Source: Rhizobium sp. 32-5/1 (lineage in GTDB: Bacteria > Pseudomonadota > Alphaproteobacteria > Rhizobiales > Rhizobiaceae). Taken from it: a stretch of 64,000 bases of DNA. Below the pieces are notes generated by a model. It was given only the letters and a program-made list of their open reading frames with translations. It did no database searches and had not been told where the DNA came from. The DNA lies in NCBI RefSeq assembly GCF_029537235.1, contig NZ_CP120638.1:3970501-4034500 (forward strand), read 5' to 3'. The translations under genes were made by a program, and so were the position numbers. Below are positions 39,468 through 49,043 of the stretch, piece by piece (the stretch's first letter is position 1; every line of letters starts with the position of its first letter).

Positions 39468-39569
39468 ATGGACACGATCTTCTATCATTTCGCCATGTTC
39501 GACATCATCATTCTCGGCGCGATCGCGCTTCTGGTGGCCTGCAGTTTCTACGGAAAGGGCGAGGCCTAA
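39468..39569 (+). CDS. 33-residue membrane protein
   Basis: Encodes MDTIFYHFAMFDIIILGAIA, then LLVACSFYGKGEA: one membrane helix with a short charged tail. AGGAGG lies 8 bp before the ATG, a near-perfect ribosome site, which together with the helix supports a real gene. It stands alone between the ilvC terminator and another terminator. Function unknown. Confidence 0.65.
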   Translation: MDTIFYHFAMFDIIILGAIALLVACSFYGKGEA

Positions 39570-39596
39570 CCCGCAGATACTGCAAATCAAAAGAAA

Positions 39597-39628
39597 ACGG
39601 CCGCACTCCTGAAGCAAGAGCCGGCCGT
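39597..39628 (-). terminator. terminator of the 39657-39866 gene
   Basis: ACGGCC / GGCCGT arms with a 20-base loop, running into TTTTCTTTT on the minus strand, 28 bp after the stop codon. Confidence 0.65.
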
Positions 39629-39656
39629 CGATTGATGGTCTGGAAACCTGTTGCCG

Positions 39657-39866
39657 TTACTCGGTCGATACAGCTTCGGTTGCATGCTTGTCGTTTTCTG
39701 CGGGGAGCAATGGATCGACCTTTGCTTGCCCGTCTATAACCACGCTTGCCGTGGTGATCGACGTATCGATATCCGTCTGGGCGGTGACGTTCTTCATGTA
39801 GGAACATTCAGCGAAGGCAGGTGCTGAAATTCCAAGCGTTGCAGCAATTACCAAAATCGTCTTCAT
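39657..39866 (-). CDS. small secreted hypothetical protein
   Basis: 69 residues with a signal peptide (MKTILVIAATLGISAPAFA, cut before ECSYMKN). The mature part is about 50 residues, polar and probably periplasmic. ATG 39866 follows AAGGAGAC, a strong ribosome site. No domain recognised. It has its own terminator. Confidence 0.75.
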   Translation of the reverse strand: MKTILVIAATLGISAPAFAECSYMKNVTAQTDIDTSITTASVVIDGQAKVDPLLPAENDKHATEAVSTE

Positions 39867-40156
39867 CGTTTCAGTCTCCTTGTTGCAGGAAAAAGTAACG
39901 CCGCGTCCCATTATCCCAAAATCACAAAAAAGTCAGTGACGCTGTACCTGCAGGGGGACCATGGATTCTGGTATGCGAGCCGTATGCTTCGGTTTACCCG
40001 TCGCGGCCCTTCGGCTGGGCTTCGTTCGGCGGAGTAAAGCGGATATTCTCTATCAGAGTGCGGTATTTTTCCGCAAAAAATAGGTCAGCATTGTTGACTA
40101 AATTCCCCTCTCGTGGTCTTGTCGCAGTATAAAATCAAAAACCGAGGAAACATTTC
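39867..40156. other. intergenic region before the aminotransferase gene
   Basis: About 290 bp between divergent genes. It holds a TATTTTT/AAAAAATA inverted repeat near 40066-40083 and the word GTTGACTAAAT at about 40093-40103, similar to the MarR half-sites elsewhere. No coding frame seen. Confidence 0.4.
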
Positions 40157-41386
40157 ATGCTGGATTGGGAAAGCATATTCGCGACGCGTTCGAGCCGAAT
40201 GAAGGCATCGGAAATCCGCGAACTGTTGAAACTTCTGGATCGTCCCGAGATCATCTCCTTTGCCGGAGGCATTCCCGACCCGGCGCTGTTTCCGGCCGAG
40301 GAATTCCAGACGGCCTATTCCGGCATCTTCGGCGGCCCGACAGTCAGCGCCGCCCTGCAATATTCGGTGAGTGAAGGCTATCTGCCGCTGCGGCAATGGC
40401 TTGTCGGCCAGATGGCCGCGATCGGCATTCCCTGCGAGCCGGAAAACATCCTGATCACGTCTGGGTCGCAGCAGGCGCTCGATTATCTCGGCAAGCTGTT
40501 TTTGTCGCCGAACGATACCGCGCTGGTGACCTGGCCGACCTATCTCGGCGCGTTGCAGGCGTTCAATGCCTATGAGCCGACCTATGACCAGCTGACGACG
40601 GCGGGCAACCGCACCCCGGCATCCTACCGCCAGGCGGCAACCGATGCCGGCGGTCGTGTCAAGTTCGCCTATCTCTCGGCGGATTTCTCCAATCCAACCG
40701 GCGAAACCGTTGGTCTTGAGGATCGCAACAAGCTGCTCGATCTGGCAGAAGAGCTGGATATCGCTGTTATCGAGGACGGTGCCTACCAGTCGCTGCGCTA
40801 TGATGGTCAGCCGATCCCACCGATCCTGTCGCTTGAGATCGCCCGCAAGGGCAGCATCAATGACACCCGCACGATCTATTGCGGCAGTTTCTCCAAAACG
40901 CTGGCCCCCGGCCTGCGCGTCGGCTTCGTCGTTGCCGCCGAGCCAGTCATCCGCAAGCTGGTGCTGATGAAGCAGGCAGCCGACCTTCATTCCTCGACCA
41001 TCAATCAGATGGCGATCTGCGATGTCGCGGAAAAGGGTTTTGACGCCCAGGTCTCCAAGGTCCGCTCCGTCTACAGCCAGCGCCGCGACAGCATGCTGAG
41101 CGCGCTTGCGCGCCACATGCCCGAGGGCACGACATGGACGAAGCCCGAGGGCGGCATGTTCGTCTGGGTGACGCTGCCGGCCGGTATGGACGGCACCGCG
41201 CTTCTGGCCAAGTCGCTGGAAACCGCAAAGGTCGCCTTCGTTCCGGGCCGCGCCTTCTTTGCCGACGGCTCCGGCGCCAACACCCTGCGCGTCAGCTTCT
41301 CCTGCGCCAACGACGCCATGATCGAAGAGGGCATTTCGAGGCTCGGCCGTTTGGTGCGCAGCGAAATGGTCGCGCTTGCGGCCTGA
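40157..41386 (+). CDS. PLP-dependent aminotransferase (LysN/AAT-I type)
   Basis: 409-residue class I aminotransferase similar to 2-aminoadipate transaminases. SFAGGIPDPALFPAEEF is the typical start, SADFSNPTGETV contacts the cofactor, and the PLP lysine is in YCGSFSKTLAPGLRVGF. The end GGMFVWVTLPAGMDGTALLA and RVSFSCAND matches. No HTH domain is attached. It converges on the RocB-like gene 2 bp away. Substrate uncertain. Confidence 0.9.
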   Translation: MLDWESIFATRSSRMKASEIRELLKLLDRPEIISFAGGIPDPALFPAEEFQTAYSGIFGGPTVSAALQYSVSEGYLPLRQWLVGQMAAIGIPCEPENILITSGSQQALDYLGKLFLSPNDTALVTWPTYLGALQAFNAYEPTYDQLTTAGNRTPASYRQAATDAGGRVKFAYLSADFSNPTGETVGLEDRNKLLDLAEELDIAVIEDGAYQSLRYDGQPIPPILSLEIARKGSINDTRTIYCGSFSKTLAPGLRVGFVVAAEPVIRKLVLMKQAADLHSSTINQMAICDVAEKGFDAQVSKVRSVYSQRRDSMLSALARHMPEGTTWTKPEGGMFVWVTLPAGMDGTALLAKSLETAKVAFVPGRAFFADGSGANTLRVSFSCANDAMIEEGISRLGRLVRSEMVALAA

Positions 41387-41388
41387 GT

Positions 41389-43058
41389 TCAGGACTTTTC
41401 TTCGAGGCAGGCCACAGCCGCCTCGAAGATGAAGTCCGGCAGGATGTCGAAGGCATAGGGAGTGTGCAGCCGCTCCCATTTCTGGTGATAGTCGCGTCCC
41501 CAGGGGCCGATATTGACAACGGGATAGGAAAGCGCGTTTTCCGGGGCTTCATCAACGAAAGCGGCGACCGGCGTAGTGGCGGCCAGAAGACTAGTTTGCG
41601 ACTGATCGGGCCGATGGCCGAAGAAGCTCATATCGGAGATGCCGGCAAAAAACTGCTTTGTCTTTATCGTCGTTCCGTGCCGCTGCTCGATCCTGCGCGC
41701 GGTTTTTGAAGGCTGGTTTCCAAGGTTTTTCCGGCGTCTCCCAGGCTGTCTATATGCACCATCGGATAATGCAGCGTGCTGAAACCGATGATGACTGCAG
41801 GTCCCTCGATACCTGATTCCGTGACAAGCGCGGCGACGAGGCTGCGTGTGGCGGCGAGCGGGTCGTCGCCATCCGGCAGAGCGGCATCCAGCGTTGCGAT
41901 CCGCTCTCGCGCTGCCGGTCCGCCACGCTCGATCGCCATGGCCTTCAAGGCGTCGCAAGACAGCACACGGCCCTGGTAAGACAGCTGTTTCGACATCCCC
42001 TGGCGCTCGAAGAACCGTTGGCCATTGCTGCGCTGCGTCTCGAGCGCCGCTGCCATGGCGTTTTCAACGACAGCCTGAAAATCGGCCAGGAGTTCGGCTG
42101 GCGTGCGCCGATGCGTCAGCCAGTTGAAGGACAGCCAGACATGGGCGGGCGTCGTCACCTCATAGCCGTGGCGGACGTCCTTGGCTTCGAGGCAAACCGG
42201 GGCAGGCGAGACCTCGCCATGGGCTTCGTCGCAGAGCGCACTGTTGGTCTCGACGGCCCGCATGATCTCGGCTGCGATCAGATGGGCGCTGACACCATTG
42301 AAGGCATAGCCGGCATGGGTGGGGCGCCCGACGACAAAGGCGAAGGGTGAGAATTTGCCGACCGAACCCAGATAGATGGCGCGGCCCTCGGCCCCGTCGC
42401 CATCGTCGCTGGTGGCATCGAGATTGATGCCGCCGATGATGTCGAGGTCGAAACGGCGGGCGATGTCGGGCAGGGCGTCGCGCAGGCTGCGCATGCCACG
42501 CGAGCGGTTTTCCTCATCTGGTGTGGCGGCGAGAAGAATGTTGCCGACCGGTTCCTCCAGTCCGGCAAAACGCTCCAGTGCGGCAATGCCGGCTGCGACG
42601 CCGCTCTTCATGTCGAGCAGGCCGCGCCCTGCGAGAAAATTACCGCTTGTCAGATCGGCCAGCGCGCTTGCCTCGAGGCTGGTGCAATCCTTTTCCGAGA
42701 GTTCGCGGATCAGAGCCTGCGTCAATGGCTCCGGATCACAGGCGAGCGGCGCCAGCGTGCCGTAATTGGCGATCGACACGGTATCGAAATGCCCGGCCAG
42801 CACGATGCAGCGCCGGCCTTTGCCGCGTGCCAGCGCAAGCACGTTCTGTCGGGCGGGGGTGCCGTGGCTATCGAGCGCCAGCAACTGGTCCGGATGCGCC
42901 TTGAAATAGTCCGTCGCGGCGAGCAGATCGAAGAGACGGCCGGAAAACGCGGCCTCGCCATCGCTTCCCGTGACACTCGGCCAGCGCGTCATTTCAACGG
43001 CGAGTTCGGCCGTGCGGTTTGCAGAAGAAGGGGTAGCGGGGATAGGGGACGACGTCAT
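41389..43058 (-). CDS. M20-family peptidase, RocB-like (frameshifted)
   Basis: Zinc-dependent M20 hydrolase of about 556 residues, closest to the arginine-utilisation protein RocB. Metal motifs are LAGHFDTVS, GLLDMKSGVAAGIAALE and ATPDEENRSRG. The frame breaks near 41703-41707; adding one A on the coding strand joins LQKTARRIEQRHGTTIKTKQ to FFAGISDMSFFG and restores the end at 41389. ATG 43058 (MTSSPIPATP) is the start. Divergent from an Lrp-type gene, suggesting amino-acid control. Confidence 0.85.
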
Positions 43059-43207
43059 GGATTGGCCTTTGAAGTTGCGCCATTCGACGCCGTGTGAACA
43101 ACCATAGACAGCTGCGTCGTGAAGCGGAATGCCAATTTTATGGAAGTTTGCGCAATACTTTGGGCAATTTGTTGGTATCATCCTTCAAAATGTCAGGAAG
43201 GGTGGCC

Positions 43208-43624
43208 ATGGATACGATCGACAGGAAGTTGCTTGCCATTCTGCGCACGGACGGACGCGCTTCGATCTCGACACTTGCGGAGATGTTGAAGATTTCGCGG
43301 GGCACCGTCCAGAACCGCATCGGCCGGCTGACCCGCGAGGGCGTCATCGCCGGCTTTACCGTCCGCGTCGCAGCCACTGACGACCCGCATGCCGTGCGCG
43401 CGATTACGCTGATCGAGATCACCGGGCAGAAGTCCAATGCCGTCATCAAGGCATTGCGCGGCGTTCCGGAGATCCGGGCGCTGCACACGACCAACGGCGC
43501 ATGGGATCTGGTTGCGGAGATCGAGACGGAGAATTTGTCCGAGTTCGACCGCGTCGTGCGGCACATCCGGGCGCTGGAGGGTGTGTCAAAGTCGGAAACC
43601 AGCCTGCTGTTGGCAAAGGTGTAA
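43208..43624 (+). CDS. Lrp/AsnC-family regulator
   Basis: 138-residue regulator: HTH MDTIDRKLLAILRTDGRASI and LAEMLKISRGTVQNRIGRLT, then the RAM domain (AITLIEITGQKSNAVIKALR). ATG 43208 is used; the frame is open upstream to 43094 with an in-frame ATG at 43190. Divergent from the RocB-like peptidase, its likely target. Confidence 0.88.
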   Translation: MDTIDRKLLAILRTDGRASISTLAEMLKISRGTVQNRIGRLTREGVIAGFTVRVAATDDPHAVRAITLIEITGQKSNAVIKALRGVPEIRALHTTNGAWDLVAEIETENLSEFDRVVRHIRALEGVSKSETSLLLAKV

Positions 43625-43648
43625 CGGGATTGAAAATAGATCGAGAAC

Positions 43649-43669
43649 TGACTAGTTTGATGACTAGTT
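43649..43669. promoter_or_regulatory. Phd operator: repeated TGACTAGTT
   Basis: TGACTAGTT occurs at 43649-43657 and 43661-43669, a 12-bp period; each contains the palindrome ACTAGT. It ends 15 bp before the antitoxin start, the expected site for autorepression. Confidence 0.5.
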
Positions 43670-43684
43670 ATTGAGGAGCGTATT

Positions 43685-43944
43685 ATGCGCCAGTGGCCCG
43701 TTCAGGACGCGAAAGCCCATTTCAGTGAATTTCTCGAGACCTGTTTGTCCGATGGTCCACAAATTGTCTCTCGGCGAGGAGAGCCGAAGGCCATTCTTGT
43801 ATCGCTTGATGCCTGGGAGGATTTGAACCGTCGGGCGGTGAAGGGCGCAAAAGCCGCTCTTCTTGCTGAAGAGCCACGTTTCGAGCTCGAAATCCCTCCC
43901 GCGACCAATGGATTTGGCGTGATCCGGCCGGCATCGAGGAATAG
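43685..43944 (+). CDS. Phd/YefM-type antitoxin (frame runs into toxin)
   Basis: Starts MRQWPVQDAKAHFSEFLETC, a standard Phd fold (IVSRRGEPKAILVSLDAWED), ending FELEIPP. As written, the frame runs straight into VapC. If one C is added to the CCC at 43898-43900, the antitoxin ends RDQWIWRDPAGIEE with TAG at 43942-43944, a natural-looking tail. I favour that reading because the same error type occurs throughout the window. Otherwise this would be a genuine fusion of 224 residues. Confidence 0.75.
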
Positions 43945-43945
43945 C

Positions 43946-44359
43946 TTGTATCTGCTTGACACGAACATCCTATCGGAATTGCGACGACCAAAGCCGCATG
44001 GTGCGGTTCTGGCATGGCTGGCCTGCGTCGGGGAAACGTCTCTTTCGGTTTCTGCTGTCTCGATTGGCGAGATCCAGCGGGGAATCGAAATGGCGCGAGA
44101 GCAGGACGCCGGGCATGCGCAAGCGATCGAGGACTGGCTCCACCGTCTTGTCGAAAGTATGCCGGTTCGTCCTCTGGACGCGGCCTGCATGATCGAATGG
44201 GCGCGATTGATGCACCGCCAGCAACCGCATCTGGTGGCTGACGCCATGATCGCTGCGACAGCCCGCGTCTACAACCTCATCGTCGTGACCCGCAATGTCA
44301 GGGATTTCCAACTCTTCCCGGTCCCAACGCTGAACCCGTTCGACTTCCCGAAAAACTGA
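43946..44359 (+). CDS. VapC-type PIN-domain toxin
   Basis: PIN-domain ribonuclease of 137 residues with acidic active-site residues in LYLLDTNILSELRRP, SAVSIGEIQRGIEM, HLVADAMIAATA and VVTRNVRDF. The proposed start is TTG 43946, with GAGGA 5 bp upstream. It lies directly after the restored antitoxin stop. VapC toxins cleave tRNA or rRNA; the target is not readable from sequence. Confidence 0.8.
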   Translation: MYLLDTNILSELRRPKPHGAVLAWLACVGETSLSVSAVSIGEIQRGIEMAREQDAGHAQAIEDWLHRLVESMPVRPLDAACMIEWARLMHRQQPHLVADAMIAATARVYNLIVVTRNVRDFQLFPVPTLNPFDFPKN

Positions 44360-44374
44360 CCGTTCAAACAGGCC

Positions 44375-45424
44375 TCACAAATGCGGCCCGAGCAGCGACA
44401 GATCCGCTTCGCCGAGGCGGTCGGACGCCGTGCGCAACTGATGCCAGTAGGGGTAGAGGATGGGCGGGGCGCTGACGGTGTCGAGGCGGCTGCGTTCCTC
44501 GGCGGTGAGGACGAGTTCGGCGGCGGCCAGATTGTCCTTGAATTGCTCGGGCGTGCGCCCGCCGATCACCACCGACGTTACGCTTTTGCGGCCGATCAGC
44601 CAGGCGAGCGCCACCTGCGCGCCCGAGACACCGCGACCCTCGGCAATATCGACCAGAACATCGACGATGGCCCAGAGCCGGTCTTCGTCGCGGATCGGCG
44701 GTTCGTCCCAGCCGGCGAGTTGCCGCGATCCTTCGGCCGTCTTGTCGCGGCGGTGCTTGCCCGAAAGCAGACCGCCGGCAAGCGGGCTCCAGACCAGTAC
44801 GCCGAGCCCCTGATCGATCGAAATCGGCAGTAGCTCGTATTCGGCGTCGCGGGCCTCGAGCGTATAGTGGATCTGCTGGCTGACGAAGCGCTGGCGATGC
44901 TCCCGCTCGCTGATGCCGAGCGCCTTCATGATGTGCCAGCCGGAGAAATTGGAGCAGCCGATATAGCGCACCTTGCCCTGGCGGACGAGCCTGTCGAGCG
45001 CCTCCATGGTCTCTTCCAGTGGCGTCTGCCCGTCCCATTCGTGCAACTGGTAGAGATCGATGACGTCCGTCTTCAGGCGCTTCAGGCTTGCCTCGCAGGC
45101 GCGCACGAGATGATGACGCGACGAGCCGGCATCGTTGGGGCCGTCGCCCATCGGGAAGCGGGCCTTGGTGGCAATCAGCACACCGTTCTTGCGCGTGCCG
45201 CCGGTTATTTCACCGATGATTTCCTCGGAGACGCCCTGGGAATAGACATCGGCGGTGTCGATCAGATTGACGCCAGCATCCAGGGACATGTCGATCAGCC
45301 TGCGAGACTCTGCGACGCCGAGATCGCCGACGGTCTTTGCCCAGCCCTTACCGCCCATGGTCATCGTGCCGATGGTCAGCGTCGAAATTTTGAGGCCCGA
45401 GCGGCCGAGCAGGCGATATTCCAT
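44375..45424 (-). CDS. aldo/keto reductase
   Basis: 349-residue aldo/keto reductase of the AKR-Tas/YajO type: MEYRLLGRSGLKISTLTIGT start, catalytic tyrosine in NLIDTADVYSQGVSEEIIGE, histidine in VIDLYQLHEWDG, and NADPH part VVIGGRTPEQFKDNL. ATG 45424 is used in place of the longer open frame. A different subfamily from the reductase at 15753. Substrate unknown. Confidence 0.9.
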   Translation of the reverse strand: MEYRLLGRSGLKISTLTIGTMTMGGKGWAKTVGDLGVAESRRLIDMSLDAGVNLIDTADVYSQGVSEEIIGEITGGTRKNGVLIATKARFPMGDGPNDAGSSRHHLVRACEASLKRLKTDVIDLYQLHEWDGQTPLEETMEALDRLVRQGKVRYIGCSNFSGWHIMKALGISEREHRQRFVSQQIHYTLEARDAEYELLPISIDQGLGVLVWSPLAGGLLSGKHRRDKTAEGSRQLAGWDEPPIRDEDRLWAIVDVLVDIAEGRGVSGAQVALAWLIGRKSVTSVVIGGRTPEQFKDNLAAAELVLTAEERSRLDTVSAPPILYPYWHQLRTASDRLGEADLSLLGPHL

Positions 45425-45520
45425 GTTTCCCCCCAAAGAATTGCTTGGTATTAAAATAGAACCACGGGGAAAAAGGAAAGCACGATACACCGCTTTCCCT
45501 TCTATCTGCTTCTTGAGACC

Positions 45521-47422
45521 TCAGTCGCGCGCCAGCACGATCAGCCTGTCGTCTTCGCTATAAAGCAGTTTCTCGGACTTTACGGGGTTGACGACAACGC
45601 CGCCCAGACTGCGCGGATCGGCATCGTCGGCCCGCTTGCGCCTATAGCCGATTGCCACTTCCCCGCGCTTCAGGGCTGCCAGGCAGATCGTGTAGAAGTT
45701 GATCGGCTGATCGATCGCGACATAATCGCTGACGGGGCGCATGTAGATTTCCGAGCCGTCTTCATCGAGCAGTTCGTCGAATATCGCGGCCATATGTTCG
45801 TTTTCAGATGCCTGCGCCAGCATCAGGCTGACAAGCTTGTTGCTGACGACGAAGTCATCGGCGCGGGTGACTGCTGCCAGTTCCCGGTTGCGGACATCGG
45901 TCATTTCGCTGACGACGCTGATATGATGGCCGGCGGTTTCGGCAATCTTTCGCAATTGAAGGAGCGTCACCAGCGTGCGCGTGTCGGCCGGCTGCGGCGC
46001 CATGTGATCGCTGTAGCCGAGAACCAGAACATGGTCGTAGCCGGGGATGTCGAGCGCATTCAGGGCTGCCCGGCTGCTGGTGTCGATGATGCGGTAATCG
46101 ACGGTCATATTGCCGTTGGCGATCGTCAGGGCGGCAATATCGGCTTCGAGGTCAGGCGTGTCAGCGGCGATGGTCAGAAGCGAGCCGGGCGCCACGTAGC
46201 GCGACAGTTCAAAGGTGATCATCGGACCGCGGCGGTTCCAGCCAAGGATCAGCGTTCGTTCCGGGCCAGGCTCGCGGTGCGGAACCGGCAGGATCGCGTC
46301 TTTTTCGATGCGCATGTCGATATTGCCGGCGCGGATCGCGGCATCGTCTTCGGCAATGATGATGGCGCGCTCGCCAGCCTTGAATATCTGCCCCACAGGC
46401 GGATTGAGATGGACGACACCCTGATTGTCGCAAACGCCGATGAGCGTCGAGTTTTCGTAGGCCATGACAGCGGCGGCAAAGGATTTGCCGACGATATCAG
46501 GTTGCTCGATCGTGTAGATCTCGCAGCCGTCAAAATCGAGCAGTTCGGAATAGACGCCGCTGAGGCCGGACTGGCGGCTGGAGTGCACGACAATGCGCGA
46601 GATCAGGTCGTCGGCAAGGATGAGCTGCAACTCCTTGCCGCCGACGATGCGGGCGACATCGGCGTTGTTGCCGTCGCGAATTTCGGCAGCGATCTGGTAG
46701 GGTTTTACCCTTCGATTGGGTGCGTTGACCAGAGCAAGCACGCTCTTGATGACCTGTGAATCGGCATCCTCGCCTTCCGGCGACAGCACAATGATCGAGC
46801 GCGAGGCCTGCGGATTGACGATGTTGAGGTCGTAGAGATCGGTCGGGTCGCCACTGCGGCAGATGATCTTGGTGTTGCGCAGATCGTCGATTTTAGCCGC
46901 GATCTCGTCCTCCATCTCGACTTTGTCCTTGGTCGCCATAATGACGATTCGCGGACGCTTGCGGCTCGTGTTGGCAATGACGAGTTCCGAAATCACGTCG
47001 AAGATCGATGGCGACCAGTTAAGGATGATCGTGTGATCGGTTTCGAGTACCTGGGAACGACCCTTGCGCAACTCGTCGAGCTTAGCCTCGAGGCCGGAGC
47101 TGAGGACGCCGATCAGAGCAGAAAACACGAAAATTCCGGCAACGGTAACGAACAGCGAAACACCGCGGAAGCCCCAGCCGACATCGCCGCCCATCGTGCC
47201 GGCATCCATGGTGCGCATCAGCGATTCCCAGGCGCCTTCGATGAAATTCACCGGCTGTCCGCCCTCCGGCGCGATTTGCGTCAAAGCCAGAAATAGGCCT
47301 GCGGCAACGATTACCACGAGCGAAACGACCGCCAGCCAGCCGATTAACGCGATCGGGCCTGCCGCCATGCTCTTGTCGAACTCATAGCGTGCGCGTGCGC
47401 GCCAGTTCGTTGCCTTGCCCAT
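45521..47422 (-). CDS. CASTOR/POLLUX-like ion channel
   Basis: 633-residue membrane protein. Two N-terminal helices (ALIGWLAVVSLVVIVAAGLF and LFVTVAGIFVFSALIGVLSS) flank a pore-like loop containing TMDAGTMGGDVGWGFR. Two TrkA-N/RCK-like regulatory halves follow (TIILNWSPSIFDVISELVIA; RTLILGWNRRGPMITFELSR). This is the bacterial counterpart of the plant nuclear channels CASTOR and POLLUX. The ion and ligand are not evident. It is a single gene. Confidence 0.85.
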   Translation of the reverse strand: MGKATNWRARARYEFDKSMAAGPIALIGWLAVVSLVVIVAAGLFLALTQIAPEGGQPVNFIEGAWESLMRTMDAGTMGGDVGWGFRGVSLFVTVAGIFVFSALIGVLSSGLEAKLDELRKGRSQVLETDHTIILNWSPSIFDVISELVIANTSRKRPRIVIMATKDKVEMEDEIAAKIDDLRNTKIICRSGDPTDLYDLNIVNPQASRSIIVLSPEGEDADSQVIKSVLALVNAPNRRVKPYQIAAEIRDGNNADVARIVGGKELQLILADDLISRIVVHSSRQSGLSGVYSELLDFDGCEIYTIEQPDIVGKSFAAAVMAYENSTLIGVCDNQGVVHLNPPVGQIFKAGERAIIIAEDDAAIRAGNIDMRIEKDAILPVPHREPGPERTLILGWNRRGPMITFELSRYVAPGSLLTIAADTPDLEADIAALTIANGNMTVDYRIIDTSSRAALNALDIPGYDHVLVLGYSDHMAPQPADTRTLVTLLQLRKIAETAGHHISVVSEMTDVRNRELAAVTRADDFVVSNKLVSLMLAQASENEHMAAIFDELLDEDGSEIYMRPVSDYVAIDQPINFYTICLAALKRGEVAIGYRRKRADDADPRSLGGVVVNPVKSEKLLYSEDDRLIVLARD

Positions 47423-47611
47423 TGTTCCCCCAAGCGTCCATTCATATCGATTTTGCTAATGCAGTCGCAGATATCACCGGTCCTATCAATGGTTTTGGTG
47501 ATTTTTTCGGGGTAACGCCCATTTATGTCCAGGCCCAAGCGGCCATGCCTGACGTGCGGCTATCGGACCTCCCTGGATGGAGAGGGTGTGCGGCGAACGA
47601 AGCTCGACAAG

Positions 47612-47644
47612 AAAAAACCGCACCTCTTTCGAGATGCGGTTTTC
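47612..47644. terminator. terminator of flagellin gene
   Basis: AACCGCATCTC / GAGGTGCGGTT stem (one G-U pair, GAAA loop) flanked by A and T runs, so it can work in both directions. It lies 54 bp after the flagellin stop on the minus strand. Confidence 0.85.
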
Positions 47645-47698
47645 TGTAGGTCGCGAACCGGACTTGGGGGAAGGCCGGCGGCGCCGTTTCTGGTCCGA

Positions 47699-48673
47699 TT
47701 AACGGAAGAGCGACAGGATGTTCTGCGAGTCCGAGTTGGCGATCGAGAGCGCCTGGATGCCGAGCTGCTGCTGTGTCTGCAGGGCCTTGAGGCGGGTCGA
47801 TTCTTCGTTCATGTCGGCATCGACGAGGCGACCGACACCCTTGTCGATGACGTCCATCAGGTCAGCCATGAAGTCGTCCTGCATCGAGATGCGCTTGTTG
47901 GTGGCGCCGAGCGTTGCAGCCGAATCCGTCAGGCTTGTCAGCATGGCGTCGACGGCACTGATCATGCCTTCGATGTTGTCGTCGCTCGTCGAGGACGTCA
48001 GCGAGATTGCCGTTGCGCCGGTTGCAGCCGTACCACCCGAAGCAAGAACGAGGTAGTAGGTGGCGTTTGCGGTCGTGGCAGCCGTTGCGCCGTTCGCCTG
48101 GGCAACAGCAACACCCTTGGTCAGCTGGCCGTTGGCGGCGACCTTGGTGTCGATGAGAACGGACGTCGAAGCGTCGAAGGACAGAACGCCGACCGAAACG
48201 GTGCCTGCGGCGGAACGGGTGAACGAGCCAACCATTTCCTTGGTGCCGAGTGCCGTCGTCGAGTCGTTGTAGAGCCAGTTTTCACCGGAGAAGGAAGCCG
48301 ACGTTGCCGTCGAAACCAGCTGGTTCTTCAGCTCGGTGATTTCCTTGTTGATCTTCGTCTTGTCGACGCCCGGCTCGCGGGCAGCAACCAGCTTGGCCTT
48401 GATTTCGGAAACAACGTCGATGGCGGCGTTCAGGCCGGTATAGGCTGTGTCCGTCTTGGCAGCGCCAAGGCCGAGTGCATCCTGAACCGTCGAGAGAGCC
48501 TTGTTGTCCGAACGCATGGTGGTTGCGATCGACCAGTAGGCGGCGTTGTCCGAAGCGCTGCCAACGCGCAGGCCGGACGAGATGCGGCCCTGGGTCGATT
48601 CCATGTCGGAGGAGATCGAACGCAGGGTGGAAAGGGCCGCCATGGCGGAGGAGTTTGTCAGAATGCTTGTCAT
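47699..48673 (-). CDS. flagellin
   Basis: 324-residue flagellin. The N-terminal D0/D1 helices (NSSAMAALSTLRSISSDMES, then TQGRISSGLRVGSASDNAAY) and the C-terminal ones (RLKALQTQQQLGIQALSIAN, ending QNILSLFR) are the conserved ends. The middle is short and rich in Ala, Thr and Ser, as in rhizobial flagellins. GAGGGAC precedes the ATG. No other flagellar gene is in the window, so this is an isolated copy. Confidence 0.95.
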   Translation of the reverse strand: MTSILTNSSAMAALSTLRSISSDMESTQGRISSGLRVGSASDNAAYWSIATTMRSDNKALSTVQDALGLGAAKTDTAYTGLNAAIDVVSEIKAKLVAAREPGVDKTKINKEITELKNQLVSTATSASFSGENWLYNDSTTALGTKEMVGSFTRSAAGTVSVGVLSFDASTSVLIDTKVAANGQLTKGVAVAQANGATAATTANATYYLVLASGGTAATGATAISLTSSTSDDNIEGMISAVDAMLTSLTDSAATLGATNKRISMQDDFMADLMDVIDKGVGRLVDADMNEESTRLKALQTQQQLGIQALSIANSDSQNILSLFR

Positions 48674-49043
48674 TTACAGTGTCCCTCTAGGATACAAGAT
48701 ACAAGGATAGGGGACATACCGGACTCGATACAACTTACCGGTGATGATGGTCGGCTTCATGCCACTCAGCTTTCGATTTCTCAAAGCTCAATCCGTCATG
48801 TCGCGATTATGCCGGTTAAAGGTTGCGATAGCGTTACAAGCGCCGTCGTGATGACCAGAAAGATAGATTTGTTATCCAGAATTGTGAACCCAAGGCCGTG
48901 CAGCCACGGCAGCTGGCATGGCGTTGCGCAACTGCGCCAAACCGGCGAGGGTGCACGAATCCGGATCGACTGAATGATGCCGATCCGCATGGCGTCTTTC
49001 GGATGACTGTCGGCGCCTGTCACTCGCTAAAGCGCAGACGGTG
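48674..49043. other. intergenic region upstream of flagellin
   Basis: About 370 bp. It should contain the flagellin promoter and the end of the DUF4189 transcript. A pair of direct GATACAA-type repeats lies at about 48690-48745 near the flagellin start. No further gene recognised. Confidence 0.35.

Noticed and set aside
40093-40133. TTGACT followed by TATAAA as promoter of the aminotransferase
   Set aside because: The spacing is about 28 bp, far from the required 17.
40085-41479. 464-codon open frame antisense to the aminotransferase
   Set aside because: Shadow frame; the plus strand carries clear PLP-enzyme motifs.
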